Shown piece after piece: positions 8,164-15,411 of a stretch of DNA of 25,176 nt (the stretch's first letter is position 1; each line of letters opens with the position of its first letter). The position numbers and the translations under genes are program-made. Under the pieces are notes generated by a model, which was not told the DNA's origin, did no database searches, and worked only from the letters and a program-made list of their open reading frames with translations. The stretch spans positions 1-25,176 of the forward strand of contig JAKSRN010000004.1 of the NCBI GenBank assembly GCA_024403585.1, in the 5' to 3' direction. The stretch is from Lachnospiraceae bacterium (lineage in GTDB: Bacteria > Bacillota > Clostridia > Lachnospirales > Lachnospiraceae).

Positions 8164-9318
8164 GTGCAGCTGGAAAACATAGAAATCGAATTCATTGAAG
8201 GATCGGAAAAACAGGATTCCCGGATAGCTGAGATCCACTATATCGACGCAGTGAATCTTGAAACACTGGGAGAATGTCCGGAATGCCGGTATCCTATGGT
8301 GCCGAAGACAAAGAACTACCGGCCGATCTTTCATTACTGTGAAGGACCCGACGGGGTAAAGAGGATCTACAATATCAATCTCTGCAGCCAGAGATATGAA
8401 TGCACGAACCCGGAGACCGTTCATTCTGTCACGGCGGGCATGCTCAAACACAAATCACCGTTTTCAGCAGAGTTCAAAAAATATGTTATAGAACTTTTCC
8501 TGGAGAATGCGAAGTGTTCCTACAACGGTATGGCAAAAAGACTCGGGCTGTCACAGCCGGCAGTAAGCCAGCTGGTAAAGGACTTCGCAAGAGGTCTGAA
8601 TATCCAGTTCGACCTTAAAAGATCTTTTATGAAATACTACTTCCATGGGTTCCATTATATGGGACGATACCGTTACTACCTGACCGGATTCGATTTTGGG
8701 TCCCAGCCCGAGCTTATCGCTTTTTTTGGCTTTGAGGATGCATGGGACGAGATCGAAGCTTATATTGGCAGGTGCTGGGATATTAACAAGAGATATTATG
8801 AAATATATACGGATGATGACAAACGGCTCCAGATCACGATCAGACAGATCATTGGAAATAAATCCTTTTCGGTCAGCCGGTATGTTCATGACAAAAGGAT
8901 CAGTTCTTTTCTTCAAAAATATGAAGGAACGGCTTATTCCGGCCTTTTGGAAAACGAGATAGAAAAGTTCCGGAAAATGCTTCTTGATGGTTCCTCTGAA
9001 AAAAATATCCAGGAATGGTTTGATTCATTTGGCGTAAAAGAAAAAAATATCAGATCCGCTCTGGAGGAGTTCCGTGCGGAATTGGGGTCAAGCGGTTTTT
9101 ATACATTTGAATACAGCGGGATGACAGATCATACAGAGTTTGACCGGAAAATCGATTTTTACAAGGCGCAGAAGCTTCCGTTTGATATCATGGTGGTTAA
9201 GATGATGTATTCACAGCACGACCGCTCTATTTTCGGAGAAGAGACATCCGAAAAGGATACTGACGATTTTGAATGGCTTCTGTTGCCGGAAGAAAAGATC
9301 GCCAAATTCTCTATATAG
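8164..9318 (+). CDS. ISL3-transposase-like DNA-binding protein without a clear DDE core
   Basis: 384 residues, GTG start at 8164 with GAGG 7 bases upstream. The N-terminus resembles the ISL3-family transposase leader: a zinc-finger-like set of Cys (CPEC at 38-41, then HYC, NLC and YEC), followed by a helix-turn-helix at about 120-141 (YNGMAKRLGLSQPAVSQLV). The central part (YYFHGFHYMGRYRYYLTGFD) resembles the first strands of an RNase H fold, but I cannot place the three acidic residues of an active DDE site. The C-terminal half has no recognised motif. The gene is intact with its own promoter and no flanking terminal repeats that I can see. A domesticated or regulatory derivative is as likely as an active transposase. 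Confidence 0.55.
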   Translation: MQLENIEIEFIEGSEKQDSRIAEIHYIDAVNLETLGECPECRYPMVPKTKNYRPIFHYCEGPDGVKRIYNINLCSQRYECTNPETVHSVTAGMLKHKSPFSAEFKKYVIELFLENAKCSYNGMAKRLGLSQPAVSQLVKDFARGLNIQFDLKRSFMKYYFHGFHYMGRYRYYLTGFDFGSQPELIAFFGFEDAWDEIEAYIGRCWDINKRYYEIYTDDDKRLQITIRQIIGNKSFSVSRYVHDKRISSFLQKYEGTAYSGLLENEIEKFRKMLLDGSSEKNIQEWFDSFGVKEKNIRSALEEFRAELGSSGFYTFEYSGMTDHTEFDRKIDFYKAQKLPFDIMVVKMMYSQHDRSIFGEETSEKDTDDFEWLLLPEEKIAKFSI

Positions 9319-9470
9319 AAACACGAAAAGTATTTCGGAATATGATAGATTAAGTTCAGTGATTTACATTACATTATTATAGAGGTAATGGTTCAGTTTA
9401 CAATTCTTTTGGTGACAAACACCCCGATATTTCAGCATGACTCTTTTACAATTTTATAGGGGAAAGGAAA
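9319..9470. other. AT-rich intergenic stretch
   Basis: No coding signal, promoter pair or strong hairpin is recognised between the ISL3-like gene and the hairpin at 9471. Confidence 0.5.
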
Positions 9471-9510
9471 GTGCTGTCACACCGCCGATAAGCCGGTAGT
9501 GTGACAGCAC
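9471..9510 (+). terminator. Perfect 12-bp hairpin, possible terminator
   Basis: GTGCTGTCACAC (9471-9482) pairs exactly with GTGTGACAGCAC (9499-9510) around 16 bases, and TATTTTAT follows. It could end transcription from the ISL3-like gene. The left arm is missing from the duplicated copy at 11220, so the edge of the duplication lies inside this hairpin. Confidence 0.5.
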
Positions 9511-9520
9511 TATTTTATAT

Positions 9521-9551
9521 AAAAAAAGAAAGCACCACCATGTGTGCTTTC
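9521..9551 (-). terminator. Terminator of RHH gene, copy 1
   Basis: On the minus strand GAAAGCAC and GTGCTTTC pair perfectly over an 8-base loop, followed by seven T (9521-9527), starting 12 bp after the stop codon. Confidence 0.9.
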
Positions 9552-9563
9552 CTGATTGCGCTA

Positions 9564-9752
9564 TTATTCCCCGGTTTTTGCCGGATCCTCTTCCATATGG
9601 TCCAAAGCATACTCACAAGCCTGCTGGACAAACGATGAAAATGATACATCTGTTCCTTCGATTGCTGTGTTGATCCGGTCGATCAGTTCAACACCGAACC
9701 GTATTGTTTTGTTTTCAGACTCTTTCCTATCCTTTTTGATCTTAAATGTCAT
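9564..9752 (-). CDS. Ribbon-helix-helix regulator, copy 1
   Basis: A 62-residue protein, MTFKIKKDRKESENK onward. The layout is that of an Arc/CopG-type ribbon-helix-helix: a short strand (NKTIRFG), helix A (VELIDRINTAIEG), a turn, and helix B (SFSSFVQQACEYALDHM). Such proteins dimerise and bind tandem short repeats with the strand. The ATG at 9752 lies 13 bases from GGGAGG, longer than usual, but no closer start codon exists in frame. It diverges from the lipoprotein, and the shared spacer contains six TGCA motifs, one in that gene's -35 box. It probably represses the lipoprotein promoter and perhaps its own. Confidence 0.75.
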   Translation of the reverse strand: MTFKIKKDRKESENKTIRFGVELIDRINTAIEGTDVSFSSFVQQACEYALDHMEEDPAKTGE

Positions 9753-9808
9753 ACGTAGGTGTGTACCTCCCGTCGGATAAATTGTAATACAGATATCTTG
9801 TAAAAATA

Positions 9809-9877
9809 TGCAATGCATTAGAACTGCATAATTGCAGTGCCTATACCATTGCATTTGTGCAGTGTAAGGTTTAGTAT
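9809..9877 (+). promoter_or_regulatory. TGCA operator array and lipoprotein promoter, copy 1
   Basis: TGCA occurs at 9809, 9814, 9825, 9833, 9850 and 9858. The pair at 9825/9833 lies in CTGCATAATTGCAG, near-palindromic. The plus-strand promoter is TTGCAT (9849-9854), 17 bp, TAGTAT (9872-9877), so two TGCA motifs sit in or just after the -35. This is the expected target of the adjacent RHH protein. Confidence 0.6.
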
Positions 9878-9906
9878 TAGGTATGTACTACGAAAGGGGT
9901 GACAGA

Positions 9907-10884
9907 ATGAATCACAAAAAAGTTTACGCATTAACCTTATTGACTGTTATGGGAATATCGCTGACCGGGTGCACAGGATGCAGCAGCAAAAAGGTTACGG
10001 ATACGGCTGTTTCTTCATCAGCTGCTGAGGATATTGAAAATACTGAAAAAGAAGATCAGGCAGCTGATACTGGCCGTTCTGATACAAAAGAAGAGAAAGC
10101 CGGGCTGGACGCAGGAGATAAGGACCAGACTGGCGGTGCAGACCAGAAAGATCCCGTGAAAAAGGAGAATGGAGCCGCAAAACAATCTGTTAAAACTGAC
10201 GAGAAAAACGATGAGCAGAAAAAAACAGACGGAAGCGCTGCAGGCAAAGCGGATTCAAGCAAAAACGATGATGCGTCAAAACCTGTGTCTAACGTGGAAA
10301 ACAGTACCGCAGATAAAACAGCGGGTCCTGCAGGCGGAAGTTCCAGCAAACCTTCTTCATCTGCCGGATCTTCGTCAGCAGGAACTACAGAGGCAAAACC
10401 TTCTGCCCCGGCTGTTTCGCCATCACAGCCAAAGCCGTCTGCTCCGACTGTGGCACCTTCAAAGCCTGCAGAACCGGCAAAGCCTGTCCACACGCACAGC
10501 TGGACACAGCAGACAACTACCGTCCATCATGCGGCCGAGACGACTACAGTATGGGTCGTTGACCAGCCGGCATATGATGAGCCTGTATATGAAGATGTTC
10601 CGGTATATGAGTCTGTAGACAGGGGGAGATGCTGTTGTGGGGCTGTTTTTGCTTTGTATGAAGAGTGGATTGATCATATGAGCTTCTATGTTGATAACGA
10701 AGATTATTCTCACGGTTCATACAGCGTATTCTGGGAAAATGTGCAGACCGGAACAGACCGTGTACAGACAGGGACCGTCCATCATGATGAAGTTGGGCAT
10801 TCAGAAACAAAGATCGTTAAAGCGGCATACGATGAAACAGTTGTGACCGGGTACAAATGTACCGGCTGTGGCGCAACAAAATAA
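9907..10884 (+). CDS. Lipoprotein with disordered linker and Cys/His-rich C-terminal domain
   Basis: 325 residues. The ATG at 9907 is preceded by AAAGGGGTG and gives a type II signal peptide with lipobox LTGC (Cys22), so the protein should be anchored on the outer face of the membrane. Residues 25-195 are a low-complexity linker rich in Lys, Asp, Ser, Ala and Pro, with repeated PSAPxxxPSxP runs typical of wall-spanning spacers. The C-terminal 125 residues hold two matching halves built on HTHSWTQQTTTVHH / TGTVHHDEVGH and AYDEPVYEDV / AYDETVVTGYKC, ending in CTGCGATK. This is a recurrent domain in gut Firmicutes surface proteins and may bind a metal; its function is unknown to me. The ATG at 9883 would add residues before the signal peptide and is less likely. 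Confidence 0.75.
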   Translation: MNHKKVYALTLLTVMGISLTGCTGCSSKKVTDTAVSSSAAEDIENTEKEDQAADTGRSDTKEEKAGLDAGDKDQTGGADQKDPVKKENGAAKQSVKTDEKNDEQKKTDGSAAGKADSSKNDDASKPVSNVENSTADKTAGPAGGSSSKPSSSAGSSSAGTTEAKPSAPAVSPSQPKPSAPTVAPSKPAEPAKPVHTHSWTQQTTTVHHAAETTTVWVVDQPAYDEPVYEDVPVYESVDRGRCCCGAVFALYEEWIDHMSFYVDNEDYSHGSYSVFWENVQTGTDRVQTGTVHHDEVGHSETKIVKAAYDETVVTGYKCTGCGATK

Positions 10885-11188
10885 AAGCGTGGAAAAACAG
10901 AACGTTCTTCTGCAGCTAAACAGCAGGATCCCCGCTTCAAACGCAAAAGTGCTGGCGGAAGGAGGCACAAAAGCAGATCACTGGAGCTGCTTGTCTGATC
11001 AGAACCTGGGGGATTCTTTCAATTTTTTATTGATGGATAATCTCTTGCGTGTCAGAAGTGTTGTGTTATAATGCTGATGTTAAATATACAAAACTGTAAC
11101 GATTGGGGATATCTTTATTGTACGTATGTTCTGTTTATATAAAATGTACAATACTCCATATGCCCAATAAATACAAAGGAATAAGGTT
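10885..11188. other. Non-coding stretch downstream of lipoprotein
   Basis: About 300 bp without a convincing gene. No strong terminator follows the lipoprotein. The right half carries two candidate plus-strand promoters: one at 11045-11072, and a weaker TTGTAC (11118-11123), 16 bp, TAAAAT (11140-11145). A 7-bp inverted repeat ATTGTAC/GTACAAT (11117-11123/11146-11152) brackets the second. These were probably the original promoter region of the NlpC/P60 gene. Confidence 0.5.
11045..11072 (+). promoter_or_regulatory. Candidate promoter, probably the original one for the NlpC/P60 gene
   Basis: TTGCGT (11045-11050), 16 bp, TATAAT (11067-11072). The sequence around the -10 (TTGTGTTATAATGCTGAT) closely matches the promoter at 15675-15702, which has the same 16-bp spacer. 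Its next intact plus-strand gene is at 11925, beyond the inserted duplicate segment. Confidence 0.6.
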
Positions 11189-11219
11189 GTTCATAAAAGG
11201 CTTAAAAAAAATTAGTTAT
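11189..11219 (+). repeat. 31-bp direct repeat, left copy
   Basis: Identical over 31 bases to 11829-11859 (starts GTTCATAAAAGG, ends TTAGTTAT). The two copies are exactly 640 bp apart and directly bracket the second copy of the duplicated cassette. Confidence 0.95.
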
Positions 11220-11258
11220 ACACCGCCGATAAGGTAGTGTGACAGCACTATTTTATTT

Positions 11259-11289
11259 AAAAAAAGAAAGCACCACCATGTGTGCTTTC
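11259..11289 (-). terminator. Terminator of RHH gene, copy 2
   Basis: Same stem as copy 1 (GAAAGCAC 11266-11273 with GTGCTTTC 11282-11289) with seven T on the minus strand. Confidence 0.9.
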
Positions 11290-11301
11290 CTGATTGCGCT
11301 A

Positions 11302-11490
11302 TCATTCCCCGGTTTTTGCCGGATCCTCTTCCATATGGTCCAAAGCATACTCACAAGCCTGCTGGACAAACGATGAAAATGATACATCTGTTCCTTCGAT
11401 TGCTGTGTTGATCCGGTCGATCAGTTCAACACCGAACCGTATTGTTTTGTTTTCAGACTCTTTCCTATCCTTTTTGATCTTAAATGTCAT
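11302..11490 (-). CDS. Ribbon-helix-helix regulator, copy 2
   Basis: Encodes the same 62 residues as the gene at 9564-9752 without a single change, although the spacer next to it has diverged. The stop is TGA instead of TAA. Having two identical, intact regulators suggests either a recent duplication or selection to keep both. It is now divergent from the remnant of the lipoprotein and, beyond that, the NlpC/P60 gene. Confidence 0.75.
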   Translation of the reverse strand: MTFKIKKDRKESENKTIRFGVELIDRINTAIEGTDVSFSSFVQQACEYALDHMEEDPAKTGE

Positions 11491-11546
11491 ACGTAGGTGT
11501 GTACCTCCTGTCGGATAAATTGTAATACAGATATATTGTAAAAGTA

Positions 11547-11615
11547 TGCAATGCATTAGAATTACATAATTGCAGTATCTATACCATTGCATATATGCAG
11601 TGTAAGGTATAGTAT
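11547..11615 (+). promoter_or_regulatory. TGCA operator array and promoter, copy 2
   Basis: Counterpart of 9809-9877. TTGCAT (11587-11592), 17 bp, TAGTAT (11610-11615) is preserved. Most TGCA motifs are preserved, but the third has changed (CTGCAT to TTACAT). With the lipoprotein frame broken, the first intact gene this promoter can reach is at 11925. Confidence 0.6.
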
Positions 11616-11644
11616 TAGGTATGTATTACGAAAGGGGTGACAGA

Positions 11645-11749
11645 AGGAATCACAAAAAAGTTTACGCATTAACCTTATTGACTGTTATGGGAATATCGTT
11701 GACCGGCTGCACAGGATGCAGCAGCAAAAAGGTTACGGACACGCCATAA
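11645..11749 (+). pseudogene. Truncated lipoprotein fragment without start codon
   Basis: Aligns with the first 33 codons of the lipoprotein at 9907, including the lipobox (LTGC). The ATG has become AGG, and the frame ends at TAA (11747-11749) just after the copied segment stops. It cannot make a lipoprotein. The ribosome binding site (AAAGGGGTG) remains. Confidence 0.85.
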
Positions 11750-11751
11750 GT

Positions 11752-11825
11752 CATAGAAACTCTGTTTCTATGGGTACTGCCCGTGTGGCAGCTTAGAAAA
11801 CACATCCGACATCAGTCGGTTGTGT
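11752..11825 (+). other. Three consecutive hairpins, possible structured RNA
   Basis: Hairpin 1: CATAGAAAC/GTTTCTATG (11752-11760/11764-11772), triloop TCT. Hairpin 2: CTGCC/GGCAG (11777-11781/11787-11791). Hairpin 3: 11800-11825, two 5-bp stems around a T-T mismatch with an ATCA loop. None is followed by a T-run, so they are not ordinary terminators. The segment is absent from copy 1. A transposon end or an RNA element such as an IS605-type omega RNA remnant is possible but unproven. Confidence 0.45.
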
Positions 11826-11828
11826 GGA

Positions 11829-11859
11829 GTTCATAAAAGGCTTAAAAAAAATTAGTTAT
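11829..11859 (+). repeat. 31-bp direct repeat, right copy
   Basis: Perfect copy of 11189-11219; flanking bases differ on both sides. It lies 65 bp before the NlpC/P60 start codon, in its leader. Confidence 0.95.
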
Positions 11860-11924
11860 CCTGCGAACGAGTGAAACCCGCACATTGGGTTTCGTCTCGT
11901 CTGCAGAAAAGAAAGGGGATTATT

Positions 11925-14900
11925 ATGTTTTATAAGAAGATCATGCCAGTTCTTCTTTCCGGAACGATGTTTTTTTCTGCACTTCCCTGTGAATCTGTTT
12001 TTGCCGACGCGGCAGCTGAAGTTGACACTCCGGCAGAGGATGAAACTTCGGTAGAAATGTATAGTTCAGAAGAGGACGATACTGTAGCAGAGGCAATGGA
12101 GACTTCGGAGACACAGAGATCGTGTAAACATGAAGGCTACGAAACCTACCGCAAAGGAATGTATCCGATCCTTGAAAGATTCGGACTTTCTGAATCAGAT
12201 GCTGATGACTTTGCGTCAGTCAGGAAAACGTTTGCTGTTATCGGAAAAATAAACGATATCCGAACCGGGAAGGGTCTGGATGAATTAAAGATCAGTTTTG
12301 CAGCTACCGCTCAGGCAGAAAAAGAAGTGTCCGTGGACAGGATTAACATGGACACTGTGTGTTCTGCAGATGCTTCTGCATTGGGGGTTGCTTATGACAA
12401 GGGCTATTCGGTTGTTGTACTGGATGATGTGGAGAGCGAAGATATCCTTATGTCTGAAAAAGAATATGAGGAGTATATCGTCGAATATATTGATACACTC
12501 GTATCAGTATCCGACAGCACGGAATTATATTCCGGAGATATTGCCTGTGCAGATTGTGGCAAGAACATGGAAGCCGGAGTGGATATAGACATCTCGGTTG
12601 TGTTTGATGAGCCTGATCATTCTGCAGATTCGTCTGAGCAGGAAACCGTTGTCTCAAAAGGGAATGCGGATGAAACAGAGTCTGATGAACAGGCATCCAA
12701 GGAAGAAAAACAGGATGTGATCACTATCTCTGGTTCAAAAGGTGTGAGAACCATCACACTTTCTGATCCTTCAAAAGAATATACTGACTTGCGGTTTGCT
12801 GTTTGGAGCGAGGAAAACGGACAAGATGATTGCACCTGGCACGCATTACAAAAACAGTCTGATGGAAGCTGGAAAGCGGATTTTTATGCGGATTCGCTAA
12901 AACACAGTGGTACTGCCATCTTTCATTTTTATACAGAAAAAGCAACGTTTATCGGTGCTGCACAAGACATTTTTGCTGACGATGAAGTGGTTGCCGAAAC
13001 GGTAACCGTGACAGGTACAGGTTCAAAAAGAAACGTGAGTATCAGAACATCCGGAACATATTCTTCCATGCGTGTTGCTGTATGGAGCTCTGAAGGTGGA
13101 CAGGACGATCTGAAATGGTATGCAATGACAAAACAGTCAGATGGTACATGGAAAGTGAGCGTCGATCTTCATTCTCTGAAACATGGAGGAACTGCAAATT
13201 TCCATGTGTATGGAACCGCAAAAAGCTCTGTTTTGGTAAATACAGCATCGGCCGAATTTTCAGATTACGATGTATTGGGATATAGCATTTCCACAGAAAA
13301 GAATGGTTCAAAAGAACATGTGGAAGTAAAGACTGCTGCTTCATACAAAAATATGAAAGCTGCTGTATGGAGTGCAACCGGCGGGCAGGATGACCTGAAG
13401 TGGTATACGCTGACAAAACAGTCTGACGGAACATGGGTCTTTGATCTTCCATATTCTGATCTGAAACATGACGGAAAAGTTTACATCCATGTATATACAG
13501 GAACATCCACTTTTGTAGGAGGAAAAACCATATCCGTAAAAAAAGAAGTTCCCAAGCTTGAAACTGTAAGTGTTTCAGATACAGGCGAAAAAAGGGCAGT
13601 GTCCGTAACAACGAACGATGTTGACTGTGACAGTATGCGTATCGCTGTATGGAGTTCTGAAGGTGGTCAGGATGATTTGAAATGGTATACCATGCAGCGT
13701 CTCGCAACAGAACACTATTCCTGGGACGGAACAATCCCTGTTGCTAATATAAAGCATAGTGGCACTGTGATGCTCCATGTATATGTAAACGGCAATACTT
13801 TTATTGGCTCGTCTACATTCGCACTCAAAGAGGAAGATATGGTCCGCGACAGGGTGGAGATATCTGAAAAAGGAGGAATGAGAACGATCACTGTCACTCC
13901 TGTTAATTCATACAGTGGAATGTCTGTGGCAGTATGGAGTCACGAAGGCGGACAGGATGACCTCAAATGGATTGATCTGAAAAAGCAGTCCGATGGGACT
14001 TGGTCTGTAACATTTTATCCGGGCTGGCTAAAACACAGCGGAGAATGTATTGCGCACGTATATGCCAGTGGATCTAAATTCATCAAAGCTTTGGAGATTA
14101 CTGTTGACGAGAATGAGATCAGGAACAGCTGGGTAACTGTTACGGGAACCGGTATGACAAGAAAAATAACTGCTTTTTCTTCGAAAAGCAACACGAATGT
14201 GCGTGTTGCCGTATGGAGTCATGAAGGCGGACAGGATGATCTCAAGTGGACTACAATGAAAAAGAATTCTGATGGCACCTGGTCGACCACCATCAGTACA
14301 GCCGATCTTAAGCATTACGGAGAGTGTTTCGCGCATGTATATGCAGGTTCCTCTACACTTGTAGGTACTGCCGAATTTGAGATTGCCCGGAATGAAATGC
14401 CAAAGAATGCCTTTTCTGTAAATGGAACCGGCGCATACAAAACTTTTACATTGAACAATACGTCCTCTTCTTTCAATAGTGTAAAAGTGGCCGTATGGAG
14501 TATGACAGCGGGACAGGATGATCTGACATGGAAGGACCTGAAAAAAGGAACCGATGGGGTATGGTCTTTACAGTATCCGGTATCTTCCCTTAAACATAGC
14601 GGAACCTGTTATGCCCACGTTTATGCAGATGATGTGCTTGTTGCTGCCAAAACGTTTAACGTAAGTGACGCTGATTATTTTAAGGGACTTCTTACCTATA
14701 AACAGCCATATGACCCGTTCGGTAAAGGGTATAATATAGACTTTGTCCGCTGTGCGATCAATATCGCCTATAATAACTCGATCGGATACGGACATACCTG
14801 GCCGGCAACGATCAGCTGTGCAGGTCTTGTAGGTCTGTCGCTCACCTATTGCGGTTATGGTGATTTTATCAAGAATGATCCTCTTCACTGGGGATACATT

Positions 14901-15212
14901 GATCTTGGACCTGAATATGAAGCAGAGCTGATCAATAAAGTTGGCTGCCAGGTATTACAGGGACCATGGAACCGATCCAATTACACACAGCTTCTGCCGG
15001 GTGATATTGTATATTACTACTATAATAACAGCTACAATCATGCGGGAATCTATATCGGCAACGGTTATCTCGTTGAGGCGCGAGGCGCTGCCGGTGCGAC
15101 TGATCGCGATGACAGTGGTGCAGAAGTTGGTGTGTATTACTGGCCAAACGATGGAATCCAATTTCAGAAAGTATTTCGGATTCCTGCAAGTAAGCTCCAT
15201 TATGTTTCGTGA
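11925..15212 (+). CDS. Secreted NlpC/P60 peptidase with seven GBS-Bsp-like repeats
   Basis: 1095 residues. The ATG at 11925 follows AAAGGGG and gives a signal peptide (MFYKKIMPVLLSGTMFFSAL, cleavage likely after SVFA). Residues 30-260 are acidic, with one CxxC pair (CADC). Residues about 265-915 hold seven repeats of about 92 residues, each with the signature AVWS-x-x-GGQDDLKW, SDGTW and LKHSG-x-x-x-x-HVY. This is the GBS-Bsp-like repeat of surface proteins and wall hydrolases. The C-terminal 170 residues form an NlpC/P60-type domain with Cys965 (ISCAGLVGLS) and His1039 (YNHAGIYIG), the expected nucleophile and base. It probably cuts peptidoglycan stem peptides or cross-bridges outside the cell, with the repeats acting as binding or spacer modules. 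An upstream in-frame ATG (11871) would spoil the signal peptide. Confidence 0.85.
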   Translation: MFYKKIMPVLLSGTMFFSALPCESVFADAAAEVDTPAEDETSVEMYSSEEDDTVAEAMETSETQRSCKHEGYETYRKGMYPILERFGLSESDADDFASVRKTFAVIGKINDIRTGKGLDELKISFAATAQAEKEVSVDRINMDTVCSADASALGVAYDKGYSVVVLDDVESEDILMSEKEYEEYIVEYIDTLVSVSDSTELYSGDIACADCGKNMEAGVDIDISVVFDEPDHSADSSEQETVVSKGNADETESDEQASKEEKQDVITISGSKGVRTITLSDPSKEYTDLRFAVWSEENGQDDCTWHALQKQSDGSWKADFYADSLKHSGTAIFHFYTEKATFIGAAQDIFADDEVVAETVTVTGTGSKRNVSIRTSGTYSSMRVAVWSSEGGQDDLKWYAMTKQSDGTWKVSVDLHSLKHGGTANFHVYGTAKSSVLVNTASAEFSDYDVLGYSISTEKNGSKEHVEVKTAASYKNMKAAVWSATGGQDDLKWYTLTKQSDGTWVFDLPYSDLKHDGKVYIHVYTGTSTFVGGKTISVKKEVPKLETVSVSDTGEKRAVSVTTNDVDCDSMRIAVWSSEGGQDDLKWYTMQRLATEHYSWDGTIPVANIKHSGTVMLHVYVNGNTFIGSSTFALKEEDMVRDRVEISEKGGMRTITVTPVNSYSGMSVAVWSHEGGQDDLKWIDLKKQSDGTWSVTFYPGWLKHSGECIAHVYASGSKFIKALEITVDENEIRNSWVTVTGTGMTRKITAFSSKSNTNVRVAVWSHEGGQDDLKWTTMKKNSDGTWSTTISTADLKHYGECFAHVYAGSSTLVGTAEFEIARNEMPKNAFSVNGTGAYKTFTLNNTSSSFNSVKVAVWSMTAGQDDLTWKDLKKGTDGVWSLQYPVSSLKHSGTCYAHVYADDVLVAAKTFNVSDADYFKGLLTYKQPYDPFGKGYNIDFVRCAINIAYNNSIGYGHTWPATISCAGLVGLSLTYCGYGDFIKNDPLHWGYIDLGPEYEAELINKVGCQVLQGPWNRSNYTQLLPGDIVYYYYNNSYNHAGIYIGNGYLVEARGAAGATDRDDSGAEVGVYYWPNDGIQFQKVFRIPASKLHYVS

Positions 15213-15249
15213 CCTTATAGAAGAATAGAGTTTTGTACTAGTATCAAAC

Positions 15250-15306
15250 CGGTGCATCAATGATCAGGCATATGTGATGAAATCATTGATGCACCGTTCC
15301 TTTTTT
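15250..15306 (+). terminator. Terminator of the NlpC/P60 gene
   Basis: A perfect 15-bp stem (15250-15264 with 15282-15296; arm CGGTGCATCAATGAT) followed by TTCCTTTTTT. It also marks the right edge of the accessory region. Confidence 0.9.
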
Positions 15307-15370
15307 ACCGGAACATGGATAAAAACGGATAAAAATATATTTCTGTTCAGCTTTTGGTTGTGAATTATGA

Positions 15371-15376
15371 TATAAT
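15371..15376 (+). promoter_or_regulatory. -10 box for rqcP
   Basis: TATAAT 36 bp before the start codon. No good -35 is visible at the right distance. Confidence 0.5.
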
Positions 15377-15411
15377 GCTGTCGGCAAATAAAACGGTGGA
15401 GGTATATACAA

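Larger units (their letters stand above)
9479..10005. repeat. Segmental duplication, copy 1
   Basis: About 527 bp is repeated at 11220-11743 with a constant offset of 1738 bp after one 3-bp deletion near its left end. It spans the terminator, the ribbon-helix-helix gene, the divergent promoter region and the first codons (signal peptide) of the lipoprotein. Most differences lie between the two genes; the regulator's 62 residues are identical, with TAA here and TGA in copy 2. Confidence 0.9.
11220..11743. repeat. Segmental duplication, copy 2
   Basis: Second copy of 9479-10005. It begins immediately after the 31-bp repeat, has lost the left arm of the hairpin seen at 9471, and ends a few codons into the lipoprotein frame, where sequence unrelated to copy 1 begins. 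Confidence 0.9.

Noticed and set aside
10056..10493. A 145-codon minus-strand frame rich in Ala, Gly and Phe
   Set aside because: It is the complement of the low-complexity linker of the lipoprotein.
10868..11071. A 67-codon plus-strand frame after the lipoprotein
   Set aside because: It overlaps the lipoprotein end, has no ribosome binding site and runs into a promoter; no recognisable motif.
12721..14680. Repetitive DNA in the NlpC/P60 gene considered as a DNA-level tandem repeat
   Set aside because: The periodicity is protein-level (about 92 residues) with diverged codons, explained by GBS-Bsp-like domains.
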